DNA of 36,596 nucleotides from Flavonifractor plautii ATCC 29863 (GTDB lineage Bacteria; Bacillota; Clostridia; Oscillospirales; Oscillospiraceae): NCBI RefSeq assembly GCF_000239295.1, contig NZ_JH417810.1, positions 50,522 to 87,117 of the forward strand, read 5' to 3'. Shown piece by piece: positions 16,140 to 24,291 of this stretch (position 1 is its first letter; each line of letters starts with the position of its first letter). The notes under the pieces were generated by a model. It saw only the letters and a program-made list of their open reading frames with translations, ran no database searches and was not told where the DNA came from. The position numbers and the translations under genes were made by a program.

Positions 16140-16550
16140 CTACAGTCGATCCAGATTATCCTGTAAATTGCCTTGCATCAGATGTTGGGCGATAGCTCGG
16201 TTTAGTCCCTTATGGGGATGATAGGATGCCTGCTCTGCATCGTGGACACACTCCTCCATCAATGCCTCTGGTGAAATTCCTTGCCGCTTGCCATTGCGGT
16301 GGCTAAAGGTGTAGCACACCGATTTGAGAAAATCGAAGATATAATCATGGTTTCCCCGCATATTGGGCAGATCGTTGAAAGAACCCATTCCGCCGTATGC
16401 TAAAAGATGGTGGGCGACCTCCCGCCGCTGGGTCCAATCCTCAATATCCCGCTCCAGCCAGTCGAGCCAGTTTTTGAATTCCGGGTGGTCTGTCTGTAGG
16501 ATTAGCCGCAGACAGACCAAGGCCTCAGTATAAATATCTGTCTGTTTCAT
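16140..16550 (-). CDS. DUF6966-like protein
   Basis: The protein has 136 residues and is mainly helical, with the motif HHLLAYGGMGSFNDLPN characteristic of DUF6966-type proteins (W-L...D...W... H-L-x-x-x-G-G-M-G-S-F-N-D). The function is unknown; these small proteins are common in immunity clusters. It overlaps the stop of the DUF6881 gene by one base at 16550 and has an AGGAGG site. Its stop codon is TAG, showing that TAG is an ordinary stop in this array. Confidence 0.6.
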   Translation of the reverse strand: MKQTDIYTEALVCLRLILQTDHPEFKNWLDWLERDIEDWTQRREVAHHLLAYGGMGSFNDLPNMRGNHDYIFDFLKSVCYTFSHRNGKRQGISPEALMEECVHDAEQASYHPHKGLNRAIAQHLMQGNLQDNLDRL

Positions 16551-16861
16551 CAGATTCCTCCTGATTGCTTTAACGCTCCATTGTGGGTGTGGCTCTCCCA
16601 GACGGCCTCAAATTCCGTTTTCTCTATCAAACAGGCATGGAACTCCTCGCCCCAGACATGGGCGTTGAATTCCTCCACGGTGGGAATGGGTGTGATTTCA
16701 ATGGCTCCGTCGTAAAGGTCAGGGATGTTGTGGGTGCGGCCGCCGGCGAAAATGTCAATGGAACGGAAGGCCAGCCGCTCATGCTCTGTGTCCACCTCAT
16801 AGAGGATGACCGGTGGTTCTTCCTCCGGTGCGCCCTCCCAAAAGAGTTTGATGTACTCCAC
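16550..16861 (-). CDS. DUF6881-like protein
   Basis: The protein has 103 residues and starts with GTG at 16861. The pattern EYIKLFWEGAPEEEPPVILYEVD, ERLAFRSIDIFAGGR and the end ITPIPTVEEFNAHVWGEEFH fits DUF6881 proteins, small alpha/beta proteins of immunity loci. The GTG directly follows the TAA of the frame-shifted tail of the C_GCAxxG gene (TAAGGTG), suggesting that gene originally ended there. Confidence 0.65.
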   Translation of the reverse strand: MEYIKLFWEGAPEEEPPVILYEVDTEHERLAFRSIDIFAGGRTHNIPDLYDGAIEITPIPTVEEFNAHVWGEEFHACLIEKTEFEAVWESHTHNGALKQSGGI

Positions 16862-16862
16862 C

Positions 16863-16985
16863 TTAATACTGCTCCGTCACAGCACGGCGGGCTTCCTCGA
16901 CGATGGCCTGTTTCTTTTGCCAAAGGTCAGGAGCCAATCTGTCCTGCATCTGCCGGGCGTAAGATGCTGCGGCCCGCCAGCAGCT
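16863..16985 (-). pseudogene. Out-of-frame C-terminal tail of the C_GCAxxG gene
   Basis: One frame over from the annotated C_GCAxxG end the minus strand reads ASYARQMQDRLAPDLWQK then KQAIVEEARRAVTEQY and a TAA at 16865-16863. One G fewer in the GGG run near 16977 would join it to the upstream frame. The joined protein would end one base before the DUF6881 start. Confidence 0.55.
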
Positions 16986-17385
16986 CCTCCAGTTTTTTGG
17001 CCAGCGCCTCCACAATAGCATGGCAGGGGTTTTCGTATCCTACGATCTCCAGCCTTTGCAGCTCGACACAATGGAGTGTTCCATAGAATCCAAGCATAAA
17101 GTCTGTTAATTCAGCAATCATCCGATAGCCCTCCATGTTGTTCACATCGGTCTGGCCCTCTTTGGCGGTCATCAGACCGATGATCCCCACCGCCACAGTG
17201 AAAGCGCCGCAGCAGGACTGCTCGGTCTGCATCCCAAGGCCCATGACGGAGAACATCTTCCGTGTCTCCTCGGACAAATTCAGATGGTAATATTCATTGC
17301 AGGCCATGAACATCGCCTCGGCGCAGGTCAGTTCGGTGCCGATGTGATAGTGGTTGACCAGTTCATAGAGTTTCATTTCTGCCAT
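16927..17385 (-). CDS. C_GCAxxG_C_C-family probable redox protein
   Basis: About 152 residues from the ATG at 17385 (GGAG 7 bases upstream). Cysteines occur as expected for the C_GCAxxG_C_C family: LTCAEAMFMACNEYY in the first helix, SCCGAFTVAVGIIG in the centre and LHCVEL near the end. The family is assumed to be redox-active or metal-binding. Here it is embedded in the immunity array and overlaps the NADAR gene end. The last 16 residues (ILRPADAGQIGS and neighbours) are probably wrong because of a one-base shift. Confidence 0.75.
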   Translation of the reverse strand: MAEMKLYELVNHYHIGTELTCAEAMFMACNEYYHLNLSEETRKMFSVMGLGMQTEQSCCGAFTVAVGIIGLMTAKEGQTDVNNMEGYRMIAELTDFMLGFYGTLHCVELQRLEIVGYENPCHAIVEALAKKLEELLAGRSILRPADAGQIGS

Positions 17386-18242
17386 ACCGTACTCCAATCG
17401 CAAAGCATTTCATTCTGCGTCACCCGGCGCAGCTCGTCCCGCACCTCCATTAGCGCAAAGCCCAGCAGGTTCTGCCCCCGCCACTTCATCGGGTCCTGGG
17501 CCCCCGGGGAGCTGGACGAGAGCCGGATGCCCCAGATGCTGTCATAGGGGCTGGCCTCCACCAGCACGCTGTCCCCGGTAGAGAGGAGAAACTCCCGCAG
17601 GTCACGGTTCTGGCTGAATTTGTACCAGTTGCCACCCAGCACAATGGCGTATTTGAACCTGTCCCATACCCTCTGGTCAAAGCCCCGCACCTTGCGGCCC
17701 AGGGCCTTGATCTGCCTGGGGTCGCTGCATTTCAAAATCTGGTCCCGGATCTTCCCGTCACCGAACAGCTCAGCTTTTGCGGCCATCATATACTGCTCCA
17801 TGCAGAGATAGGTGTCAGCGATGGACCAGAAGTCCTCCATCCACCACTGGCTGAGGCAGCTTTTCGTTAGCTGGCCGCCCTCGGCAGGCTGATGGCCCCA
17901 GAATAGGTACAGTTCTCGCTTTCTCCCCATGGAAAATTCCTGCTGGAGCCACTGGTGGGTGTACTTGGGCTGGCCCTCCGGCTGCCATGCATCCACCCAG
18001 AAGTCACCATGCTCCAGCACCTCAACCTTGTCCTCGTCATCCCACCAGCCCATCCAGGTCACCGGTTCGGGAAAGAGGGGGCGGTATTCCGTCCGCTCCT
18101 CCGATGAGAGGGCGTCCAGCCAATCGCCAAATCGGTCTATGTAATCCTCCCCAGAGCCCATGCGCCAGCCGATGGAGTATCGCTCGATCTCCCGGTGAGC
18201 CAGCCAAGGGGGAGGCATGATTTTCTTATCCTGTAGCGCCAT
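17373..18242 (-). CDS. NADAR-family protein (YbiA-like; candidate ADP-ribose hydrolase)
   Basis: The protein has 289 residues. Residues 110-272 are a full NADAR domain: LYLFWGHQ, LTKSCLSQWW, CMEQYMMAAKAELFGD, DPRQIKALGRKVRGFDQ, TGDSVLVEASPYDSIWGI, QNLLGFALMEVRDEL. NADAR proteins act on N-glycosidic ADP-ribose or ribosylated metabolites, and some reverse guanine ADP-ribosylation of DNA by DarT-type toxins. The N-terminal 105 residues are an extra Trp-rich domain. In this array an antidote to an ADP-ribosylating toxin is a reasonable inference. It overlaps both neighbours (18226-18242 and 17373-17385). Confidence 0.88.
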   Translation of the reverse strand: MALQDKKIMPPPWLAHREIERYSIGWRMGSGEDYIDRFGDWLDALSSEERTEYRPLFPEPVTWMGWWDDEDKVEVLEHGDFWVDAWQPEGQPKYTHQWLQQEFSMGRKRELYLFWGHQPAEGGQLTKSCLSQWWMEDFWSIADTYLCMEQYMMAAKAELFGDGKIRDQILKCSDPRQIKALGRKVRGFDQRVWDRFKYAIVLGGNWYKFSQNRDLREFLLSTGDSVLVEASPYDSIWGIRLSSSSPGAQDPMKWRGQNLLGFALMEVRDELRRVTQNEMLCDWSTVWQK

Positions 18243-18504
18243 AGGGTTTGTCCTTTCCTGTTAGATGCTGCCGCAGTTCTTCTGTCATATCCAGTGGAGT
18301 ACCGTCCAGGGATGTGATTTGTGCCAACTCCGTTTCAGTCAGACTTTTCAGGAAAATGCAGTATTCGTTTGGGTATCCGCCTACAAACTCCATTTTTGGT
18401 ATCCCGATCTGCTGTGGGTCGGTGATCCACAGGCAAGGCTCCCCCGTAGCCCAAAACTGGGTCAGAGTAAGAACTTGGCCGTTGTAAATAACTTTCTGCT
18501 CCAT
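18226..18504 (-). CDS. Small uncharacterised array protein
   Basis: About 92 residues from the ATG at 18504 (GGGGG 7 bases upstream; another ATG at 18510 overlaps the preceding TGA). It opens with strands (KVIYNGQVLTLTQFW), has a central GGYPNEYCIFLKSL segment and a helical acidic end. I do not recognise the family. Length and position fit a small immunity protein. Confidence 0.6.
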   Translation of the reverse strand: MEQKVIYNGQVLTLTQFWATGEPCLWITDPQQIGIPKMEFVGGYPNEYCIFLKSLTETELAQITSLDGTPLDMTEELRQHLTGKDKPYGATG

Positions 18505-18506
18505 CC

Positions 18507-19106
18507 TCATTCCCCCTGCATTTTCTTCAGCAGCTTCACGATCCGCTCCCGGTTCTTTGCGGTTTTCATGAAGGTGGGCAGATGGTCAGCCTGGGTCTTT
18601 CGTGGGATGCCCAGCGGCTTTTCCCGCAGGTCGGCGCTGAGATAGTCGATCAGATAGGCAAGATGTTCCCGGTTGAGAGACCAGACCGGCTTGCCTTGAA
18701 AGGAGGTCAGGAACCACAGTTCCAGACCAAACCAGGGTTCCCTTCCGTCCTTGATCTCAGCGGCATAGGAGAAAGCCTCCGCCGTCTTGTGTACCTCGCC
18801 CGACATGGTCGTCCCGCAATAGGGACAGGCCACATGGAGAACGGAAAAGTGCTGCTTTGCCTCATCTTCAATGTCCACCCGATAGCACCTGCCACAGTTC
18901 CTACATTGGTTATGCACATCGTAGCGGTAGACCGTCCGGTCGCGGGTTTCTTGATGGCCGCAGCTCAGGCATCGGAAATAAGCATTTTCATCGTCCGCTG
19001 TCACAACACCTGCGCGGTTGCATTTTGGGCATTTCACCTGGATGCCGGAGGTCAGGGCGCTGTAGGTACTATATGTAAAATAGGGTTCATCAACCATTCG
19101 GCTCAT
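18507..19106 (-). CDS. Four-CxxC zinc-ribbon protein of the immunity array
   Basis: About 199 residues. The N-terminal half contains two zinc ribbons built from four CxxC knuckles (KCPKC and FRCLSCG; QCRNCG and VACPYCG). The C-terminal half is helical and basic (LNREHLAYLIDYLSADLREK, TFMKTAKNRERIVKLL). Such proteins could bind nucleic acid or a toxin; no function is established. The ATG at 19106 follows a GAGG site. Confidence 0.65.
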   Translation of the reverse strand: MSRMVDEPYFTYSTYSALTSGIQVKCPKCNRAGVVTADDENAYFRCLSCGHQETRDRTVYRYDVHNQCRNCGRCYRVDIEDEAKQHFSVLHVACPYCGTTMSGEVHKTAEAFSYAAEIKDGREPWFGLELWFLTSFQGKPVWSLNREHLAYLIDYLSADLREKPLGIPRKTQADHLPTFMKTAKNRERIVKLLKKMQGE

Positions 19107-19118
19107 CAATTCATATCC

Positions 19119-20600
19119 TCAAAAATCTCGTAGCTGCTCAAACTGTTTGATCAGGGCATCTTTCTGGAGCGTATCTCCCGGCAGGGCATCCAGGATACCC
19201 CGCAGGGCCATATAAATTTCATCCCGTTCCTCGGTTTCGATAAAGCGCATCTTGTTGAAGGTCTGGGTGTAGGCTGCCACCGCCTCCAGCGCCTGGGTCT
19301 GGGCGTCCCCGTCCGGCTCAGCGGCCAGCTTCATCATCTGAGAACGAGTCTTGCGGTATTGATCGGCTGCCTTTTTCGCGGCACTGGCGGGGATATGCTC
19401 CGCGCCGTCCCAGCCCCGGAAGGGGTTGTCCAGATTTTGCGCCAGCCACTCCGGTTTCCGGGGCTTGGTGATTCGCAGATCCATGCCTGGCTTGCCTTTC
19501 CAGAGCTGTTTTGCCGCTTTTGAAGCGTCCTCCGGCAGGCTGGTCATCCAGAGCCAGTGAAGCTTTGGCATCTGCTCCGGGGTTGGGATGTCGGCCGCGT
19601 CGAAGCCGAACAGGTCGAAGGTGGAGAGGTCTGTCAGTTCTCGGAACTGTGCCACAGCAGAGAAATGTCTCAGGTTTCCCGGCGCGCCCCAGAGCCGCAG
19701 CTCCTTCAGGCTGGGATGAACAACGGGCAAGCCGGTCAGGTCAAACTCTTCCAGCCGGATACCATGCAGTCCCCACAGGTTCGGCAGCTCCGGGTGGGGG
19801 CGGTATTCCCCGATAAATTGGAGGGTTAAACCGCTGCCATTTCCGGCGGCATGGATGGTGCAGGCGTCCGGCCCCTTGTTCTGGAACAGGAGCTGCTCCG
19901 TCTCCTCGCCAAGCCACAGTTCCTCCAGGCCAGTCATGTCCAGCATCAGCTTTCTGACGCTGGTGCCCCGCAGATCAAGTGCCCTCTGACCGTGGTTTAG
20001 CAGGGTCAGTTCATGGATGAAGGGGTTTCCCCGCAAAAACTCCAGCAGATCCGGGTGCCATTGCTTACAGATGATTTCAGAGAGACAGGGCAGCGCCTCC
20101 AGTTCCAGCGCGAAATCAAAGGGGGTATATTGGTCGATCACTCGATGACTGCTGACCTTCACCGGCTTGCCGCCGATCTCCGTTTCCCCGTCGCTCTCTA
20201 TGGCCTCCTTGAAGGCCCGCCGCCGCTCCTCCGGGATCTCCTGCCACTTGATCTGACGGTACACCTCATAGCCGTCATTCCAGCCGCCGTAGGAGCGGCA
20301 GGGCTGGTCGGTGAAGGGCGGCAAGGTGCCCACCAGTGTGTACTGGGGTGGGATCTCTACCGGCACCCGCAGCGGGTGAAGGTCACGGGGCCAGTACATG
20401 AAGTCCTTGTAGAGCGGATGGAGATGGGGCAATTCCTCCGCGGTCAGAGGGGCGTCGCCCACCCAATCCAGAGAGAGGATCACCGCCCAGGACTCCTTGC
20501 TCACCGTGTCCGGCGGTGCAATATAGGCCACCTGACAGGCGGTGTAGCGTTTCAGGTATTGGTTGTAGACCGTATAGACCGATCCGGCGCTAGCTTTCAT
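19119..20600 (-). CDS. Leucine-rich-repeat-type protein with Imm26-like N-terminus
   Basis: The protein has 493 residues. Residues 1-150 resemble an Imm26-type barrel (GSVYTVYNQYLKRYTACQVA, VPVEIPPQYTLVGTLPP). Residues 150-370 are irregular leucine-rich repeats (LDLRGTSVRKLMLDMTGLEEL, PSLKELRLWGAPGNLRHFS, LPKLHWLWM-like). The end is a charged helical domain. LRR scaffolds bind proteins, so toxin capture is plausible but not shown. GAGAGGA precedes the ATG. Confidence 0.6.
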   Translation of the reverse strand: MKASAGSVYTVYNQYLKRYTACQVAYIAPPDTVSKESWAVILSLDWVGDAPLTAEELPHLHPLYKDFMYWPRDLHPLRVPVEIPPQYTLVGTLPPFTDQPCRSYGGWNDGYEVYRQIKWQEIPEERRRAFKEAIESDGETEIGGKPVKVSSHRVIDQYTPFDFALELEALPCLSEIICKQWHPDLLEFLRGNPFIHELTLLNHGQRALDLRGTSVRKLMLDMTGLEELWLGEETEQLLFQNKGPDACTIHAAGNGSGLTLQFIGEYRPHPELPNLWGLHGIRLEEFDLTGLPVVHPSLKELRLWGAPGNLRHFSAVAQFRELTDLSTFDLFGFDAADIPTPEQMPKLHWLWMTSLPEDASKAAKQLWKGKPGMDLRITKPRKPEWLAQNLDNPFRGWDGAEHIPASAAKKAADQYRKTRSQMMKLAAEPDGDAQTQALEAVAAYTQTFNKMRFIETEERDEIYMALRGILDALPGDTLQKDALIKQFEQLRDF

Positions 20601-20615
20601 GGGGCAGCAATCCTC

Positions 20616-20852
20616 TCATCCGTTCTTTTCCAGGTAGAATCCCCACACGCAGTTGGAGAACTCCCCGGCGGCAAAGCGGTGGATCTGCCCGTTGATCTCC
20701 ACCTCATAGACATGAAACACTTTTTCCGTGCCGTAATGGGGATCGATGACCGCCGCTGTTTCCCGGCAGTCGCGCCAGCGGTATTGAAAGATATTTACGC
20801 CAAACAACGTACACTGCCCATCGAAACCGGATGTTTCAAATTTCCATGTCAT
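20616..20852 (-). CDS. Small beta-rich array protein
   Basis: About 78 residues from the ATG at 20852 (GAGGG upstream); a longer frame from 20933 lies within the neighbouring gene and is not used. It is beta-rich with VNIFQYRWRDCRETAAV, VYEVEINGQIHRFAAGEFSN and CVWGFYL. The family is unrecognised. It fills the gap between the LRR gene and the LRR-NTF2 gene. Confidence 0.6.
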   Translation of the reverse strand: MTWKFETSGFDGQCTLFGVNIFQYRWRDCRETAAVIDPHYGTEKVFHVYEVEINGQIHRFAAGEFSNCVWGFYLEKNG

Positions 20853-20862
20853 TTCGTATCCC

Positions 20863-21822
20863 TCACAATCCCACGCGCTGCCAGCCGTCCAGCCGCTCCT
20901 GCACCGCGTCGATCTTCCAGCTCCCGTCCACACGCTTCATGAGGAAGCGACGGTCAAAGCCGGTGTTTTCCTCTCTGGTGTAGATGTAGAGCTTGTTCTT
21001 GGTGATCTGCTCCGCGTCCAGGAACCCTTCCCCCTTGTAGGTTCCCTGGGCGCTGTAAGAGAGTGCCAACGGCCGGTAGCCCGGACGGGGCTTTTCGCTC
21101 ACATACCTCTCCCAGATCGCCAGAAGGCGGGGCGCAGCTTCGGAGTCCTCAAATCCGGCCTGCTCCATATATTGCTCCCATTCTGTCATCTCGGCAAAGA
21201 AAGCGGACAACACCCTGCGGCATTCCTCCGCCGCCTGCTCGTCCAGCACAGTGGGCTTTTTGGCCTTCTCCCGCTGGATATGGAAGAAGTGTTCCATCTG
21301 CGCCTTGGTGAATTGCTCATGGGCCACCGGCTCGATCCGGCTGTTCCCGGCGACGGCCAGCAGACCATCATAGGTAATTGCGGTATGGTCGATCTGGATG
21401 TGGGAGAGCTTGGGGATGGCGGCTGCCTGGAGCAGCCCGCCGTCGTCCAGCCCGGTGCGGTTGAGGGTCAAAAGATCCAGCTTGCAGTTTTGCAGGGCGG
21501 ACAGGCCGCTGCCGTGGATGGCGGCGTTGCCGTCCAGCAGCAGATAGCGCAGCTTGGGCATGGCAGAAAAAATGGGAAAACAGGCGTCGGTGAGGGCGGC
21601 GTTTTCCACACCAAAGTTGACCATGCTTTTATGTCCGGCAAAGGCTGCAAGCAGTTCATCCGATACCGGGTAGTCCTTCACATGGAACCCCACCAGGGTG
21701 TAGCCAGCCAGTCGCTCTATTAGATTCATGGTCAGCTCCGGTACCTCAAACTGTTTTTCTCCATCCAGGGTCAGGACACCGCTTTCCCATGCTGCTGTCC
21801 GCGCCCGTTTTGGCCATTCCAT
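20863..21822 (-). CDS. LRR plus NTF2-like-fold immunity protein
   Basis: The protein has 319 residues; AAGGAGG lies 6 bases before the ATG at 21822. Residues 25-170 carry leucine-rich repeats of the ribonuclease-inhibitor-like kind (ELTMNLIERLAGYTLVGF, AMPKLRYLLLDGNAAIHG, LSHIQIDHTAITYDGL). Residues about 200-319 look like an NTF2-fold module (helices WEQYMEQAGF, strands LALSYSAQGTYKGEG, RRFLMKRVDGSWKIDAVQ). NTF2-fold domains are established among polymorphic-toxin immunity proteins. The specific toxin is unknown. Confidence 0.65.
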   Translation of the reverse strand: MEWPKRARTAAWESGVLTLDGEKQFEVPELTMNLIERLAGYTLVGFHVKDYPVSDELLAAFAGHKSMVNFGVENAALTDACFPIFSAMPKLRYLLLDGNAAIHGSGLSALQNCKLDLLTLNRTGLDDGGLLQAAAIPKLSHIQIDHTAITYDGLLAVAGNSRIEPVAHEQFTKAQMEHFFHIQREKAKKPTVLDEQAAEECRRVLSAFFAEMTEWEQYMEQAGFEDSEAAPRLLAIWERYVSEKPRPGYRPLALSYSAQGTYKGEGFLDAEQITKNKLYIYTREENTGFDRRFLMKRVDGSWKIDAVQERLDGWQRVGL

Positions 21823-21833
21823 CGCTTGCCTCC

Positions 21834-22781
21834 TTACGCCTGCTCCTTGTAGCAGGCTTCGATGTCGATGAACCGCACATACATGGCGCAAATTTCGCCC
21901 TTTGCGCCATAGCCGAAGTAGACGGGATAGTAGCCATCACCCCAGCCGGAGGAGAAGACAGGCAGGTTGCAGTCCGTGCCCGGTATCGTCCAGTTGAGCC
22001 AGTCGCCGTGGCTCTCCTGATACTTGGGATGGGCTTTGGCGTTTTCCTCCATCAAGTCGCAGAACAGGTCGTTGTAGGGGTCGATGTCCGGGTCCTCCTC
22101 CAGCCGCTTGGCCCAGTACCTCTTAAAGGCTGCCTGAGTTTGGATATCCGCAATGCACCCCATCCCGGCGTCTACGCCAAAGCCAAAATAATCGTCCTCG
22201 CCCAGTTCCTCCTCCAGATCCTCTTTGCCTGTCATGCCCAACTCATAGCGGACAGGCTTCTCCTGGCTGACCTCCACCTTGACACAGGCGTAGCGGTCGC
22301 CGTATTGTTCACTGGGTACCACGCAGATTTTTACTGGGTAAGTCCCGGCGGGGATTGTCTGTATAAAGGGCGGCGTGTCCTCCAGCTCCACCAGCGGATC
22401 GCAGGCGAAGATCTGCCCGGTGGGGAAATGGACGGGGCCGATGTCCAGCACATCCACCGCCATGTTCCCAATCAATTTTTCTGTAAAATGGGCCTCCAGG
22501 TCAGCTTTGCAGGCCAGTTTGTCCTTGGTGGATTCGTATTTGTTCAGCCATTCGGTCGTAGGCATATCAGCTTCCTCCTGTTGATTCAGTTCCTTTATGT
22601 ACCCGCTCTTTGAGCCGTCCCAGTAGCAGTTCACACACCGGCCATTCTGAAAATGATGGGGACAATTCGGATAGCCATAGAGAATATGGGCACATTCCGG
22701 GCACAGTCCCATCATCTGTGAAGAGCCTTTGAAAAACAGGCTGCCGCACTCATCACAAACGGCCGGTTCTTTTTTCGCCAT
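21834..22781 (-). CDS. DUF4241 protein with N-terminal zinc-ribbon region
   Basis: About 315 residues. An N-terminal cysteine/histidine-rich part (CDECG, CPECAHILYGYPNCPHH, CVNCYW) precedes a DUF4241 domain: FPTGQIFACDPLVELED, IPAGTYPVKI, the central GFGVDAGMGCIADIQT, and the end GWGDGYYPVYFGYGAKGE. DUF4241 is known from immunity loci and has no assigned activity. The start is the ATG at 22781, or a GTG at 22790 that overlaps the preceding TGA. Confidence 0.8.
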   Translation of the reverse strand: MAKKEPAVCDECGSLFFKGSSQMMGLCPECAHILYGYPNCPHHFQNGRCVNCYWDGSKSGYIKELNQQEEADMPTTEWLNKYESTKDKLACKADLEAHFTEKLIGNMAVDVLDIGPVHFPTGQIFACDPLVELEDTPPFIQTIPAGTYPVKICVVPSEQYGDRYACVKVEVSQEKPVRYELGMTGKEDLEEELGEDDYFGFGVDAGMGCIADIQTQAAFKRYWAKRLEEDPDIDPYNDLFCDLMEENAKAHPKYQESHGDWLNWTIPGTDCNLPVFSSGWGDGYYPVYFGYGAKGEICAMYVRFIDIEACYKEQA

Positions 22782-22786
22782 GGGTA

Positions 22787-23113
22787 TCACCAGTCCCTTT
22801 CCCGGATGGCCTCCTCGGTGTCAATGGGGATATTGAACCACTCCAGAATGTAGGCCACGGTAACGCCGATGCAATCACGGGCCACCGTTTCGATCTCGCT
22901 GTCGTTCTCGTCAAACTCCTCCTGAAGATCATTGATGCCGCAGACTGCCTCATCCAGCGTTTCCTGTATCACTTCGGTGTCGGTTTCGCCGCTTTCCAGC
23001 AAGTCGATGACCTTCTGGAGCTCGTCCTTTACCCTGTCTACCAGAAAAGCAGGATAGTAATCATCCTGATACATCTCGTCCAACAGCTTATAATCCGGGT
23101 CAAATGCTTTCAT
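22787..23113 (-). CDS. DUF5713-like protein
   Basis: The protein has 108 residues, is very acidic and helical: YKLLDEMYQDDYYPAFLVDRV, LLESGETDTEVIQETLDEAV, NDLQEEFDENDSEIETVARD, and the end EWFNIPIDTEEAIRERDW. This closely fits DUF5713. The start at 23113 has AAAGGAG at good spacing. Function unknown; the acidic character suits a mimic of nucleic acid or a binder of a basic toxin (inference). Confidence 0.75.
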   Translation of the reverse strand: MKAFDPDYKLLDEMYQDDYYPAFLVDRVKDELQKVIDLLESGETDTEVIQETLDEAVCGINDLQEEFDENDSEIETVARDCIGVTVAYILEWFNIPIDTEEAIRERDW

Positions 23114-23129
23114 CGTGATTGCTCCTTTC

Positions 23130-23675
23130 TCATTCAAACATCAAACCGTATGATTTGGTCAGGCTTCCGTCGTCCTCATGGAAAATACACTGATACAGGG
23201 GCTGGCGCTGTGTTGCTTTGCGGAACCTCTCCAGAACAGGAGCCAGCGCCTCACCGGTAGGGATACCGAGCACATCAGACACCCGCCGCAAGCTGCCCCT
23301 ATCCATATCTTCCAAGTTACAGTTACGCTGCCTCTGCCCATATTCCTCCAGTGTTTTGGAATCCACATACTGCTTTGTATCACAGCAGTCATGCCAGCAG
23401 ATACAGCTCACAAGCAGGGAAAAGAGATCGTCCATACTCTCAGCCAGACGGCCTGTCTCACCTTCGCTGCTGTAATAGCCGATGGAGCCATCCTCCAACA
23501 AGTGGTATTCTCCGCCGGAGCCATCTCTGGCAAATGCCATGCCGGGCAGTGTGAAGGTTGCTCGACCGTCCGCCTCATCCCTCGGGGACAACTCATCCAG
23601 CAGGAAGAAGTCAAAAAGCGAATCAAATTCCTCTGCCAAATTAGGATTTTCACGCAGTATTTTCAAATAATCCAT
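23130..23675 (-). CDS. SMI1/KNR4-like (SUKH superfamily) protein
   Basis: The protein has 181 residues: N-terminal helices (LKILRENPNLAEEFDSLFDF), then strands with PGMAFARDGSGGEYHLLEDG then IGYYSSEGETGR, a helix LFSLLVSCICWHDC, and a C-terminal helical region. The segment G-S-G-G-E-Y-x-L-L-x-D-G-x-I-G-Y is typical of SUKH-like immunity proteins. Assignment to superfamily is by pattern only. Confidence 0.5.
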   Translation of the reverse strand: MDYLKILRENPNLAEEFDSLFDFFLLDELSPRDEADGRATFTLPGMAFARDGSGGEYHLLEDGSIGYYSSEGETGRLAESMDDLFSLLVSCICWHDCCDTKQYVDSKTLEEYGQRQRNCNLEDMDRGSLRRVSDVLGIPTGEALAPVLERFRKATQRQPLYQCIFHEDDGSLTKSYGLMFE

Positions 23676-23710
23676 AGCTATTTCCTCCAGTTATGATTGC
23701 GATTGATTTC

Positions 23711-24265
23711 TCATTGCTTCCCATCCAGCGCCTCCACGGTTTTCATGGCAGCGGAATCAAATATACACTGCCGCAAATCGCGCTCGATCAGGGCGAACAC
23801 ATCGGGAAAGCATTCAATCTCATCCTGATACTCATATTTCGCATACAGTTTCCCGTACTCGGAGATCCAAACCTCTGCCGGGTAGTAGTAGCCGATATGA
23901 CCGATAGGCTGACACCGCTCACCGGCGGCCTGTTCGATCTCCGCCAGCTCACAGCCGGACATGTCCCGAAAATAGGCGTCCTCCAAATGATCTTTGATCC
24001 CGTTAACCAGGTAAGGAAACAAAGCAAATTCAAAGTCAGCCGCCCAGTTCATCTTTTTCTGCTCCAGGTACCACTCACAGCACAGACCGAAATACTTGCG
24101 GTAAAACCGCTGGACGGTCTTCATCATCGGGACGCCATGATCGGCGTAATACTGCTCCGCAATGGAGATGTCAACTTTTCGCCCTTCGTACCACCCGGCG
24201 TACTCCATCAGCTGCTTGACCTTGCTTTTGAGGTCGCCGGAGATTAGGGTGCGTTCTTTGATCAT
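23711..24265 (-). CDS. SUKH-3-like immunity protein
   Basis: About 184 residues from the ATG at 24265 (CAGGAG 9 bases upstream). The opening KVKQLMEYAGWYEGRKVDIS is the SUKH-3 hallmark (L...AGW..GR.VDI). It is followed by the helix YYADHGVPMMKTVQRFYRKYFG, the strand DFEFALFPYLVNG, and the late GHIGYYYPAEVWISEYGKLY in the SUKH-3 order. SUKH-3 members are predicted antidotes of nuclease toxins. The two cysteines in FGLCCEWYL are not conserved family features as far as I know. Confidence 0.7.
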   Translation of the reverse strand: MIKERTLISGDLKSKVKQLMEYAGWYEGRKVDISIAEQYYADHGVPMMKTVQRFYRKYFGLCCEWYLEQKKMNWAADFEFALFPYLVNGIKDHLEDAYFRDMSGCELAEIEQAAGERCQPIGHIGYYYPAEVWISEYGKLYAKYEYQDEIECFPDVFALIERDLRQCIFDSAAMKTVEALDGKQ

Positions 24266-24291
24266 TCGAACCATCTCCTGTCTACTACAGA

